Assembly: GCA_944376425.1 (NCBI GenBank)
Contig: CALWCS010000100.1
Span: 1-53,318, forward strand
Reading direction: 5' to 3'
Source: an uncultured Lachnospiraceae bacterium
Lineage (GTDB): Bacteria > Bacillota > Clostridia > Lachnospirales > Lachnospiraceae
Length of the DNA: 53,318 nt
Shown here: positions 41,962-50,883 of the stretch, piece after piece
How the letters are laid out: every line of letters starts with the position of its first letter
Numbering within the stretch: the first letter of the stretch is position 1
Position numbers and translations under genes: made by a program
Notes under the pieces: generated by a model
The model's database searches: none
The model's input: only the letters and a program-made list of their open reading frames with translations
What the model was told of the DNA's origin: nothing

Positions 41962-43323
41962 ATGAGTTTTTGGTATGACGATGCAATTTTCTATCATATG
42001 TATCCGCTTGGGATGGTAGGAGCTGAAAAAAGAAATACAGTGGAGAAAACAGAGCATCGATTTGACGAGATGAAAAAATGGATTCCGCATATTGAAGAGA
42101 TCGGCTGCAATGCGATCTATATAGGACCACTATTTGAATCAAGCACACATGGATATGATACAAGAGATTATAAATTGGTAGACAGACGTCTCGGAGACAA
42201 TAAGGATTTTAAAGAATTTGTAGAAGAAGCACACAGACGAAATATCCGTGTAATTGTAGACGGAGTGTTTAACCATACAGGACGTGAATTTTTTGCTTTT
42301 CAGGATATTCAAAAAAACAGAGAACATTCCTCTTATTGTAATTGGTATAAAGGAATTAACTTTGGATGGAATACACCGTATAATGATGGATTTGGATATG
42401 AGGCATGGAGAAATTGTTTTGAATTAGTTAATTTAAATTTAAGAGAACCGGCAGTGAAAAATTATCTGTTTGATATTATTCGATTTTGGATTCATGAGTT
42501 TGACATTGACGGAATCAGACTGGATTGTGCGGACTGCCTGGATTTTGATTTTATGAAAGAGATGCGTACAATGACAACAAAAGAGAAGTCTGATTTCTGG
42601 CTGATGGGAGAGGTAATTCATGGAGATTATGCAAGATGGGCTAATGATGAAATGCTTCATTCTGTGACAAATTATGAACTGCATAAAGGTCTCTATTCCG
42701 GACATAACGATCATAATTACTTTGAGATTGCTCATACAATTCGCAGAGAATTTGATGAAAACGGTGGGATTTACAGAGGACGTAAATTGTATTCTTTTGT
42801 GGATAATCATGATGTTGACAGAATTTACAGCAAACTAAATGAAAAAAGACATATTTTTCCGGTATATACTTTACTGTACACGTTACCGGGAATTCCGTCT
42901 GTCTATTACGGATCTGAGTTTGGAATTGAGGGAAGAAAACAAGGAGCAAATGATGATCCGCTCAGACCAAGAATCGATTTAGATGAGATGAGAAGACAAA
43001 ATCCAAATGAAAAGCTGACTCAGTGGATTGCAACTCTGGGAAAAATCAGAAAAGAAAATAAAGAACTTTCCAGCGGAAAATACAGAGAATTGCTTTTGAC
43101 AAACCGTCAATATGCATTTGGAAGAATTTTAGATCATCAGGCAGTTGTTACGGCAGTCAATAATGATGAACAAGACGCTGAGTTTTGGATTCCGCTTCCT
43201 TTTTCAGCAAAAGAGTGTATAGAACTTGTATCAGGGGAAAGCGCCAAAATAGAAAACGGAAAAATATGTGCAAAACTAAAGGCATGTGAAAGCGCAGTCT
43301 GGAAAATAACAGAAGGAAACTGA
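41962..43323 (+). CDS. Alpha-amylase-family (GH13) glycosidase, intracellular
   Basis: A 453-residue GH13 enzyme without signal peptide. Conserved regions in order: VDGVFNHTG, GIRLDCAD with nucleophile Asp188, GEVIHG with acid/base Glu217, and VDNHDVDR with Asp284. It lacks an N-terminal CBM and is shorter than neopullulanase or GlgX. It probably trims maltodextrins or cyclodextrins in the cytoplasm. A small C-terminal beta domain covers about residues 375-453. GGAGG lies 8 nt before the ATG. The neighbouring branching enzyme supports a role in glycogen or maltodextrin turnover. The exact specificity is not readable. Confidence 0.88.
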   Translation: MSFWYDDAIFYHMYPLGMVGAEKRNTVEKTEHRFDEMKKWIPHIEEIGCNAIYIGPLFESSTHGYDTRDYKLVDRRLGDNKDFKEFVEEAHRRNIRVIVDGVFNHTGREFFAFQDIQKNREHSSYCNWYKGINFGWNTPYNDGFGYEAWRNCFELVNLNLREPAVKNYLFDIIRFWIHEFDIDGIRLDCADCLDFDFMKEMRTMTTKEKSDFWLMGEVIHGDYARWANDEMLHSVTNYELHKGLYSGHNDHNYFEIAHTIRREFDENGGIYRGRKLYSFVDNHDVDRIYSKLNEKRHIFPVYTLLYTLPGIPSVYYGSEFGIEGRKQGANDDPLRPRIDLDEMRRQNPNEKLTQWIATLGKIRKENKELSSGKYRELLLTNRQYAFGRILDHQAVVTAVNNDEQDAEFWIPLPFSAKECIELVSGESAKIENGKICAKLKACESAVWKITEGN

Positions 43324-43420
43324 TAAAAGATTCAAAGAACGCATTTTTTTAGACAGGATACAGTTTCCTGACAGTATCCAAAAAGCTAGATGAGATAACA
43401 ATGGTAAAAGAGGAGAAAAA

Positions 43421-45373
43421 ATGGTAAAAAAGACAGTTACAAAAAAAAGTGGGGGAGCAAGAGAAAATAAAAAAGAGTCTGTGAAGATTACAGAGTTGGA
43501 TCAATATCTTTTTGGTCAGGGAACCCACTATGATATTTATAAAAAGCTAGGAGCACATTTAACGAAAAGGAATGGAAAAGACGGAGTTTATTTTGCTGTG
43601 TGGGCTCCAAATGCAAAGGCAGTTTATCTGACGGGAAATTTTAATGGATGGAGTGAAACATCTCATCCAATGAAAAGATTGGATCCTCTGGGAATCTACG
43701 AATTGTTTGTTCCGGGAATCAAAAAGGGGGAAGTTTATAAGTATTTGATTGTTGCGAAAAATGGAGATAAAAATTATAAATCGGATCCATTTGGCAATTA
43801 TTGTGAGAGGAGACCCGCAAATGCTTCCATTGTGACTGACATTACGAAATTTCGCTGGAGTGATCAGGAATGGATGAAAAAAAGAGAAAGTACAGATCCG
43901 AATAAAAGTCCTATGGCAATTTATGAAGTGCATCCGGGTTCTTGGAAAAAACACCCTGCTACAGAGGAAGATCCAAGTGGGTTTTATAACTATCGGGAAC
44001 TAGCTCATGCTCTTGGAGATTATGTAAAAGACATGGGGTATACTCATGTGGAACTGATGGGAATTGCGGAACATCCATTTGACGGTTCTTGGGGATATCA
44101 GGTGACAGGATATTATGCGCCTACTTCCAGATATGGTACACCGGAAGATTTTATGTATTTTATCAATTATATGCATAGAAAAAAAATCGGAGTAATTCTA
44201 GACTGGGTTCCGGCACATTTCCCTCGTGATTCCCACGGACTTGCAAATTTTGATGGTACTTGTCAATATGAATATGCAGATCCCAGAAAAGGAGAACATC
44301 CTGACTGGGGAACAAAGATATTTGATTTTGGAAAGAATGAGGTTAAAAATTTCCTGATTGCAAATGCATTGTTTTGGATTGAACAGTTTCATGCAGACGG
44401 ACTTCGCGTCGATGCAGTTGCTTCTATTTTATATTTAGATTACGGACGCAGAGAAGGACAATGGGTTCCCAATATCTACGGAGGCAACAAAAATCTGGAA
44501 GCCATTGAGTTTTTTAAGCATTTAAACAGTGTTGTTCTCGGAAGAAATAAGGGAGCTTTGATGATCGCGGAGGAATCAACGGCATGGCCGAAAGTAACAG
44601 GAAAACCGGAAGAAGACGGTCTGGGATTCTCAATGAAATGGAATATGGGATGGATGAACGATTTTCTGGAATATATGAAGCTGGATCCTTATTTTAGACA
44701 GTATAATCATAATAAAATGACCTTTTCAATTACGTACACTTATTCTGAAAAATATGTGCTGGTGCTTTCTCATGATGAAGTCGTTCATCTGAAATGCTCG
44801 ATGTTTAACAAAATGCCTGGACTTTACAATGATAAGTTTGCAAATCTGAAAGCAGGATATTCTTTCATGCTGGGACATCCGGGAAAGAAACTTCTGTTTA
44901 TGGGACAGGAATTTGCCCAGCTGCAAGAGTGGAGTGAAGAACGAGAGTTAGACTGGTATCTCTTAGGAGAGGAAAAACACAGACAAATACAGAATTATGT
45001 CAGAAAATTGCTCCATTTATATCAAAAGGAAAAAGCCTTCTATCAATGCGATAATGATCCTTCTGGATTTGAATGGATTAATGCAAATGATAATTCAAGA
45101 AGTATTTTCAGCTTTATTCGTCATTCAGAAGACAAAAAAAATAATCTGCTGTTTGTAATCAACTTTACCCCGGTAGCACGTCCGGATTATCGGGTAGGAG
45201 TGCCCAGAAGAAAACAGTACAAGTTAATCCTAAACAGCGATGACATTGAGTTTGGAGGAAGCGGAAAAATACAGCCGGAAGTGTATAAGGCAGTAAAACA
45301 GGAATGCGACGGAAGACCGTACTCCTTTGGATATGATCTGCCAGCTTATGGTGTCGCTATCTTTAAATTTTAA
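43421..45373 (+). CDS. glgB: 1,4-alpha-glucan branching enzyme GlgB
   Basis: A 650-residue GH13 enzyme that introduces alpha-1,6 branches into glycogen. A CBM48 domain occupies about residues 45-140 (VYFAVWAPNAKAVYLTGNFN). The catalytic barrel has ILDWVPAHFP, GLRVDAVAS with nucleophile Asp331, MIAEES with Glu384, and LSHDEVVH. WGYQVTGYYAPTSRYG is the branching-enzyme-specific segment. The length and ending match GlgB. The basic N-terminal extension of about 25 residues (KKTVTKKSGG) is unusual. No glgC, glgA or glgP is adjacent. A small hairpin at 43357-43380 lies upstream, and a GAGGAG ribosome site precedes the ATG. Confidence 0.93.
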   Translation: MVKKTVTKKSGGARENKKESVKITELDQYLFGQGTHYDIYKKLGAHLTKRNGKDGVYFAVWAPNAKAVYLTGNFNGWSETSHPMKRLDPLGIYELFVPGIKKGEVYKYLIVAKNGDKNYKSDPFGNYCERRPANASIVTDITKFRWSDQEWMKKRESTDPNKSPMAIYEVHPGSWKKHPATEEDPSGFYNYRELAHALGDYVKDMGYTHVELMGIAEHPFDGSWGYQVTGYYAPTSRYGTPEDFMYFINYMHRKKIGVILDWVPAHFPRDSHGLANFDGTCQYEYADPRKGEHPDWGTKIFDFGKNEVKNFLIANALFWIEQFHADGLRVDAVASILYLDYGRREGQWVPNIYGGNKNLEAIEFFKHLNSVVLGRNKGALMIAEESTAWPKVTGKPEEDGLGFSMKWNMGWMNDFLEYMKLDPYFRQYNHNKMTFSITYTYSEKYVLVLSHDEVVHLKCSMFNKMPGLYNDKFANLKAGYSFMLGHPGKKLLFMGQEFAQLQEWSEERELDWYLLGEEKHRQIQNYVRKLLHLYQKEKAFYQCDNDPSGFEWINANDNSRSIFSFIRHSEDKKNNLLFVINFTPVARPDYRVGVPRRKQYKLILNSDDIEFGGSGKIQPEVYKAVKQECDGRPYSFGYDLPAYGVAIFKF

Positions 45374-45390
45374 AAAAGAAATTTTATATC

Positions 45391-45444
45391 AAGGAGATGC
45401 TGGTGATGATTTTGAAATCAGAGATGTTGCAGCATCTCCTTTTG
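45391..45444 (+). terminator. Terminator after glgB
   Basis: AAGGAGATGCTG (45391-45402) and CAGCATCTCCTT (45430-45441) are exact inverse copies with a 27-nt loop, followed by a short T-run. Confidence 0.8.
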
Positions 45445-45447
45445 TGA

Positions 45448-45453
45448 TACAAT
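45448..45453 (+). promoter_or_regulatory. Extended -10 promoter for the glyoxalase-family gene
   Basis: TGA-TACAAT (TG at 45445-45446) is an extended -10 element just after the glgB terminator. No good -35 is at 17 nt. The leader would be about 30 nt. Confidence 0.4.
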
Positions 45454-45486
45454 AAAGAGAACATAAAAAAGAAAGGAAGATAGAGC

Positions 45487-45852
45487 ATGTTAAAATTCGC
45501 ACATTTTAATTTTAATGTTTTAGATTTGGAAAAAAGTATTGAGTTTTATAAAGAGGCATTGAATCTGGAAATTGTTCGGGAATTTGAAGCGGAAGATCAT
45601 TCTTTTCGCCTGATTTATCTGGGAGATCAGACTACACAGTTCCAGTTAGAGCTGACATGGCTAAGAGACAGAAAAGAACCTTACAATTTAGGAGAATGTG
45701 AATTTCATCTTGCTTTTGAGACAGACCAGTATGAAGAATATCATAAAAAGCATAAAGAGATGGGATGTATTGTATTTGAAAATCCGCAGATGGGCATTTA
45801 TTTTATTACGGATCCAGATGGATATTGGATTGAGATGGTTCCTCAAAAATAA
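45487..45852 (+). CDS. Glyoxalase I / VOC-family protein
   Basis: A 121-residue metalloprotein of the vicinal-oxygen-chelate superfamily. The two beta-alpha-beta modules show the four candidate metal ligands: His6 (KFAHFN), the Glu of FQLELTW, His of CEFHLAF, and Glu of GYWIEMVPQ. Length and ligand order match lactoylglutathione lyase (GloA-type) proteins, which detoxify methylglyoxal. Many such short proteins in Firmicutes have other roles, so the substrate is not certain. The ribosome site is AAAGGAAG. Confidence 0.85.
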   Translation: MLKFAHFNFNVLDLEKSIEFYKEALNLEIVREFEAEDHSFRLIYLGDQTTQFQLELTWLRDRKEPYNLGECEFHLAFETDQYEEYHKKHKEMGCIVFENPQMGIYFITDPDGYWIEMVPQK

Positions 45853-45942
45853 TGCAGAGCAGATGGAAAATAGGTTCTTTACAGTCAGACGTGAATGTGT
45901 TATGATGAAAAAGAACATAAGTTCTAAAATAGGAGCAACATT

Positions 45943-47406
45943 ATGAAAACACTATATGAAGCGCTCAGAAAATATACAGATTCTGACGCTTATCCGTTTC
46001 ATATGCCGGGACATAAACGGAGAATGGGATGGATTGAGGATCCTTTTGCCATTGATATTACCGAGATTGATGGATTTGATAATCTGCACTGTGCAGAGGG
46101 AATCATTCTGGAAGCAGAGAAAAGAGCAGCTGCTTTTGCAGGTGCAGAGGAAAGTTTTTTTTTAGTGAATGGAAGCACTTGCGGAATTTTAAGTGCTGTC
46201 TCGGCATGTGTTCCAAAAAACGGAACAATTCTGATGGCAAGAAACAGTCATAAATCAGCATACCACAGTGTGTTTTTGAGAGATCTGGAAGTGAAATATC
46301 TGTATCCTCAAATAATTTCGGACTATGGGCTGAATGGAGGATATGACAAAACGGAAATAAAAAAGATATTGGAAAGAGATCCTAAAATACAAGCGGTCTT
46401 TGTGACATCTCCTACATATGACGGGATTGTCTCAGACATCAGAGGGATTGCAGAGATTGTGCATCATTTTAAAATTCCTTTCATTGTGGACGAAGCTCAT
46501 GGCGCACATTTTGGAATTGCGGAAGGATTTCCGCAAAGTGCTTTAAAGTATGGCGCCGATTTAGTAATTCAGAGCTTGCATAAGACGTTACCTTGTCTGA
46601 CACAGACGGCCATTTTGCACTGCCAGGGAAATTTGGTAGACCGAGAACGGCTGAAAAGGTATCTGCAGATTTATCAGACAAGCAGCCCTTCCTATGTATT
46701 TTTGGCAGCAATGGATCAATGTATAGAGAAAATGAAAAAAAGCGGAAAAGAAATGTTTGAAAAATTCAAAAGAAATTTGGAAATATTCCGAGACAATACA
46801 AGAGATCTCTGTGCAATTGAAATCCCCGGAGAAGAATTGATAGGAAACAATGGAGTATTTGCATTTGATTTTTCAAAATTAATTTTTTCTGTCAGAAAAA
46901 CGAAAAGAACTGGAAAATGGCTTCAGGAAAGGCTGCGCGGCGATTATCATTTGGAATTAGAGATGGCGTCAGGAGATTATGCACTTGCCATGACCTCTGT
47001 CGCAGATGATGAGGAAGGTTTCCGAAGATTGGAAAAGGCTTTGCATGAGATTGACAAAGAGTTAAAACAGGATGGAATTTCCAATCACAACAGCAAGAGA
47101 GATTCTGATTTTTCTCTGAAACGACTGGAATCGCTTTGTAAAATCAGCTGTATGGAAGAAGTTCCTGTCAGATCGTTGAGCTGGGAAAAAGGAATTGGAA
47201 AAATTGCAGGAGAATATGCATATCTGTACCCTCCGGGAATTCCTTTGATTGTTCCCGGAGAAAAGATTTCAAAAGAACTGGTGTGTCAGATTCAATATTA
47301 TCAAAAAAGACAGTTTCAAATTCAGGGATTATCGGATCAAACAGGACAAACTATTTTAACTGCAGCCGAGGAAGAGATAAAAAGAGGATCAGATCCGGAA
47401 AGTTAG
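45943..47406 (+). CDS. Orn/Lys/Arg decarboxylase family PLP enzyme (YaaO/SpeA-like)
   Basis: A 487-residue fold-type I PLP enzyme. FHMPGHKRR opens the family, GSTCGILSA and NSHKSAYH bind PLP, and VDEAHGAHFG plus SLHKTLPC with Lys214 form the cofactor site. The C-terminal domain ends in YPPGIPLIVPGE, which is diagnostic of the family. It decarboxylates arginine, lysine or ornithine to make a polyamine or cadaverine. The short version without the N-terminal wing domain matches the Bacillus yaaO/speA type. It opens the cluster that continues with a nucleotide kinase, holB and ricT, as in Bacillus. The exact amino acid cannot be told from sequence alone. Confidence 0.88.
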   Translation: MKTLYEALRKYTDSDAYPFHMPGHKRRMGWIEDPFAIDITEIDGFDNLHCAEGIILEAEKRAAAFAGAEESFFLVNGSTCGILSAVSACVPKNGTILMARNSHKSAYHSVFLRDLEVKYLYPQIISDYGLNGGYDKTEIKKILERDPKIQAVFVTSPTYDGIVSDIRGIAEIVHHFKIPFIVDEAHGAHFGIAEGFPQSALKYGADLVIQSLHKTLPCLTQTAILHCQGNLVDRERLKRYLQIYQTSSPSYVFLAAMDQCIEKMKKSGKEMFEKFKRNLEIFRDNTRDLCAIEIPGEELIGNNGVFAFDFSKLIFSVRKTKRTGKWLQERLRGDYHLELEMASGDYALAMTSVADDEEGFRRLEKALHEIDKELKQDGISNHNSKRDSDFSLKRLESLCKISCMEEVPVRSLSWEKGIGKIAGEYAYLYPPGIPLIVPGEKISKELVCQIQYYQKRQFQIQGLSDQTGQTILTAAEEEIKRGSDPES

Positions 47407-47417
47407 AAGAAAGAGAT

Positions 47418-48017
47418 ATGGGAAAAATTTTTTATATCATGGGAAAAAGTTCATCCGGAAAAGATACCGTTTTTCGGGAACTTTTGAAAAAACGCGAATT
47501 AAATCTGGAGAAGATTGTACTATATACAACAAGACCACCCAGAGAAGATGAAAGAGATGGAATTGACTATTATTTTGTAAATCAGGAAATACTGGAAAAA
47601 ATGGAAAATGCAGGGAGAGTGATTGAACTAAGAGAGTATCAGACAATTTATGGGGTGTGGAAATACTTTACAGCTGATAGTGGACAGATTGATTTGGAAA
47701 AAAAATCATATCTTGCTATTGGAACTTTAGATTCGTACCAGAAGATCAGAAGTTACTTTGGTGAAGAACGGATTATTCCCTTGTATATTGAAGTAGAAGA
47801 TGGAAAGAGACTTCACAGAGCGTTGGAAAGAGAAGAAAATCAGAAAATCCCGAGATATGAAGAACTTTGCCGCAGATTTCTTGCTGACAGTCATGATTTT
47901 TCTGAGGAAAATTTAAGAAATACTGGAATCAAAAAGAGATTTCAAAATAATGAATGTCTGGATCAATGTGTCAACGAAATTGTAAGATACATGAAAGAAA
48001 TTTTGGATCAAAAATGA
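47418..48017 (+). CDS. Guanylate-kinase-like protein
   Basis: A 199-residue P-loop kinase. IMGKSSSGKDTVFRELL is the Walker A loop. TTRPPREDERDGIDYYFV is the GMP-binding segment of guanylate kinases. YGVWKYF and LAIGTLDSYQKIR follow. It differs from canonical Gmk in the SSSGKDT loop and in its long C-terminal half. It occupies the place of tmk (thymidylate kinase) in the Bacillus yaaO-tmk-holB order. The frame is open back to 47283, but ATG 47418 begins exactly on the fold; its ribosome site (AGAAAGAG) is weak, and the preceding stop is 12 nt away. It could be a paralogue with another substrate. Confidence 0.8.
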   Translation: MGKIFYIMGKSSSGKDTVFRELLKKRELNLEKIVLYTTRPPREDERDGIDYYFVNQEILEKMENAGRVIELREYQTIYGVWKYFTADSGQIDLEKKSYLAIGTLDSYQKIRSYFGEERIIPLYIEVEDGKRLHRALEREENQKIPRYEELCRRFLADSHDFSEENLRNTGIKKRFQNNECLDQCVNEIVRYMKEILDQK

Positions 48018-48138
48018 GAAAAATAGAGAACAGAACGATAGTTGTCTTTCAGAAAAAATAAGTTCTGATGGTAAGAAGAGCTTGGGAAGAAGAGACACAG
48101 AATATGATTTCTGACTAGGTAATAAAAAAAGAATATGA

Positions 48139-48144
48139 TATAAT
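48139..48144 (+). promoter_or_regulatory. Extended -10 promoter before holB
   Basis: TATG-A-TATAAT: a perfect TATAAT with a TG one base upstream, in the 217-bp gap after the kinase gene. The -35 region is poor. The leader would be about 85 nt and includes GCAGGTGAGG before the ATG at 48235. Confidence 0.5.
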
Positions 48145-48234
48145 AATGTCATATAATTAGAAGGAGAAGAAAGACAAGGGTGTACGATAATAAGTGTGAA
48201 ATGAAAAAATGGATAGGAGAAAGCAGGTGAGGAT

Positions 48235-49230
48235 ATGCCTAATTTTGAAGAAATTATAGGACATAAGCAGATGATAGAGCATTTAAAAAATGCGATTCAG
48301 CTAGATAAAGTTTCCCACGCATATATTTTTGAAGGGGAAAAAGGATGCGGCAGAAAGACAGTTGCGGAAGCATTTGCAGCTGCACTTCAGTGTGAGCATC
48401 AAAAAGAGGGAACGGATGCATGCGGTACCTGTAAATCCTGTAGACAGGCAGCTAGTAAAAATCACCCGGATATCATTCATATTGTTCATGAAAAACCAAA
48501 CAGTATCGGAGTAGAAGAGATCCGACAACAAGTAGTAAATGATATTCAGATCAAGCCGTATAACGGTAAATATAAAATTTATATTATCTCAGAGGCAGAA
48601 AAGATGACGGCACAGGCACAAAATGCGCTGTTAAAGACAATTGAAGAGCCGCCGGCTTATGGAATTATCATATTGCTGACAGATAATGCATCTTCTCTTT
48701 TACCTACTATTTTATCGCGGTGCGTTGTTTTGAGCATGAAACCGGCTGCTGATAATCTGGTGAGAAAATATTTGATGGAGCATGTTCATATTCCGGATTA
48801 TCAGGCGGATCTTTGCGTAGCTTTTGCGCAGGGAAACGTAGGAAAAGCGATTCGGCTTGCGACATCGGAGAATTTTAATGAAATTAAAGCCACAGCACTG
48901 CATCTGCTGAAAAATGCCAAAGACATGGAGATGAATGAAATGATTGCTTCTGTCAAGGCTGTTTCAGAATTTAAAATTGACATTTCGGACTATTTGGATC
49001 TGCTTGCCGTTTGGTATCGAGATGTTCTCTATTTTAAAGCAACGAAAGATATCAATGGGCTTGTATTTCAGGATCAATACCGAGATATCTCAAAGCAGGC
49101 GAACCGAAGTTCCTATGAAGGAATCGAAAAAATTGTAGAAGGAATCAAAAAGGCAAATATTCGTCTGAAAGCGAACGTAAACTTTGAGCTTACGATGGAG
49201 TTATTGTTCCTTCTGATAAAGGAGAATTAA
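48235..49230 (+). CDS. holB: DNA polymerase III delta' subunit
   Basis: A 331-residue clamp-loader subunit. The N-terminal AAA+ fold starts at IIGHKQMIEHL. The P-loop is G34-E-K-G-C-G-R40-K-T42, with Arg where most loaders have the Walker Lys and a Lys one place later. Four zinc-binding cysteines (C53, C63, C66, C69) follow. NALLKTIEEPP and the LSRC motif (SRC, the trans-acting arginine) are intact. The C-terminal helical domain binds the clamp-loader pentamer. Delta' subunits need not bind ATP, so the loop change is not alarming. It is followed 3 bp later by ricT, as in Bacillus. Confidence 0.92.
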   Translation: MPNFEEIIGHKQMIEHLKNAIQLDKVSHAYIFEGEKGCGRKTVAEAFAAALQCEHQKEGTDACGTCKSCRQAASKNHPDIIHIVHEKPNSIGVEEIRQQVVNDIQIKPYNGKYKIYIISEAEKMTAQAQNALLKTIEEPPAYGIIILLTDNASSLLPTILSRCVVLSMKPAADNLVRKYLMEHVHIPDYQADLCVAFAQGNVGKAIRLATSENFNEIKATALHLLKNAKDMEMNEMIASVKAVSEFKIDISDYLDLLAVWYRDVLYFKATKDINGLVFQDQYRDISKQANRSSYEGIEKIVEGIKKANIRLKANVNFELTMELLFLLIKEN

Positions 49231-49233
49231 AAA

Positions 49234-50142
49234 ATGGTAAAAGTAATCGGTGTGCGGTTCCGAAATGCAGGAAAAATATATTATTTTGATCCAAAAGAAT
49301 ACACCATTGAAAAAGGAGATCATGTAATTGTAGAGACTGCAAGAGGAATCGAATATGGCTATGTAGTATTGGACTGCCGAGAAGTGGAAGATGATAAAAT
49401 TACACAGCCTTTAAAACCGGTGCTCCGTGTGGCGACACCGGAAGATGACGATAAAGCAGAAAAAAATAAAGAAAAAGAAAGAGAAGCAAAGAAGATCTGT
49501 TTCGAAAAAATTAAAAAACATAATCTGGAAATGAAACTGATTGACGCGGAATATACATTTGACAATAACAAAGTACTTTTTTATTTCACTGCAGACGGCA
49601 GAATCGATTTTCGAGAACTGGTAAAAGATCTTGCGGCAGTTTTTAAAACACGAATTGAACTGCGTCAGATTGGTGTACGAGATGAGACGAAAATTATCGG
49701 AGGAATAGGAATCTGCGGCAGAGAACTTTGCTGCCATACGTATCTTTCCGAATTTGTTCCAGTTTCCATTAAAATGGCAAAAGAGCAGAATCTCTCATTA
49801 AATCCCACAAAGATTTCGGGCGTTTGCGGAAGATTGATGTGCTGTCTGAAAAATGAAGAAGAGACATATGAATATTTGAACAATCGTCTTCCCGGAATCG
49901 GGGACTATGTCACCACAGACGACGGAATGAAAGGAGAAGTACAAAGTGTCAATGTACTTCGACAGCTGGTAAAAGTACTGGTAGAGATTAATGATGAGAA
50001 AGAACTGAGAGAATATCAGGTCAGACAGTTAAAATTTAAGCCGAAGAAGAAAAAAGAAAAAGTAAATATTTCAGATAAAGAGTTGAAACAGTTAGAAGCT
50101 TTAGAGAAAAAGGAAGGAAAATCAAAATTAAATGATGAGTGA
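49234..50142 (+). CDS. ricT: PSP1-domain protein RicT (YaaT)
   Basis: A 302-residue cytoplasmic protein. KVIGVRFRNAGKIYYF and GDHVIVETARGIEYG begin the PSP1 domain. The central region has IGICGRELCCHTYL and VCGRLMCCLKNEEE with the cysteines that hold an iron-sulphur cluster in the Bacillus RicA-RicF-RicT (Y) complex, which assists RNase Y processing and affects sporulation, competence and biofilm. The C-terminus is a long basic helix. It lies just after holB and just before trmN6, the conserved order. RicA and RicF are not in the window. Confidence 0.9.
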   Translation: MVKVIGVRFRNAGKIYYFDPKEYTIEKGDHVIVETARGIEYGYVVLDCREVEDDKITQPLKPVLRVATPEDDDKAEKNKEKEREAKKICFEKIKKHNLEMKLIDAEYTFDNNKVLFYFTADGRIDFRELVKDLAAVFKTRIELRQIGVRDETKIIGGIGICGRELCCHTYLSEFVPVSIKMAKEQNLSLNPTKISGVCGRLMCCLKNEEETYEYLNNRLPGIGDYVTTDDGMKGEVQSVNVLRQLVKVLVEINDEKELREYQVRQLKFKPKKKKEKVNISDKELKQLEALEKKEGKSKLNDE

Positions 50143-50869
50143 CCTTTACCCGGGTGAACGGCTAGATGAACTTCACAGAAATGGATATAAAATTATTCAG
50201 AATCAGGAAACATTCTGTTTTGGAATGGATGCGGTGCTGCTCTCAGGATTTGCGAAAGTAAAATTAGGAGAAAAGGTTCTTGATATGGGCACAGGAACAG
50301 GAATTATTCCGATTCTTTTAGAGGCAAAGTCGCAGGGAAAACATTTTACCGGACTGGAAATTCAAAAAGAAAGCGCCGATATGGCAAGAAGAAGTGTCGC
50401 CTATAATCACTTAGAGGATAAAATTTCGATTGTAGAAGGCGATATTAAGGAGGCTGACCGATTATTTGCGTTAGCTTCTTTTGATGTCATTACATGTAAT
50501 CCTCCTTATATGACAGGAAATCATGGGCTGCTCAATCCAAATATGCCGAAGGCAATTGCGCGCCATGAGTTGTTATGCACCTTTGAGGATGTAGCGAGAC
50601 AGGCAGAGAGATTGCTGAAACCAGGAGGAAGATTTTATCTGGTCCATCGTCCGTTTCGGCTGGCAGAGCTGATGATTACATTATCTAAATATCATTTGGA
50701 ACCAAAGCGGATGAAAATGGTTCATCCATTTTTAGATAAAGAGCCGAACATGGTTCTTATAGAAGCCATGAGAGGAGCAAGACCAAGAATCACGGTGGAA
50801 GCGCCTCTGATTGTGTACAAAGAACCTGGTGTGTATACAGATGAAATTTATGATATTTATGGGTACTAG
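50132..50869 (+). CDS. trmN6: tRNA1(Val) (adenine37-N6)-methyltransferase family protein
   Basis: A 245-residue class I SAM-dependent methyltransferase. LDMGTGTGIIPILL binds SAM, GLEIQKE provides the acidic ribose contact, and N123-P-P-Y126 is the catalytic motif of N6-adenine and N5-glutamine methyltransferases. The N-terminal YKIIQNQETFCFGMDAVLLS is characteristic of YfiC/YabB (TrmN6). It would methylate A37 of tRNA-Val1 if it matches E. coli YfiC. It overlaps ricT by 11 nt (ATGATGAGTGA), so translation is probably coupled. Confidence 0.87.
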   Translation: MMSDLYPGERLDELHRNGYKIIQNQETFCFGMDAVLLSGFAKVKLGEKVLDMGTGTGIIPILLEAKSQGKHFTGLEIQKESADMARRSVAYNHLEDKISIVEGDIKEADRLFALASFDVITCNPPYMTGNHGLLNPNMPKAIARHELLCTFEDVARQAERLLKPGGRFYLVHRPFRLAELMITLSKYHLEPKRMKMVHPFLDKEPNMVLIEAMRGARPRITVEAPLIVYKEPGVYTDEIYDIYGY

Positions 50870-50883
50870 AGGAGTAGTGAAAG

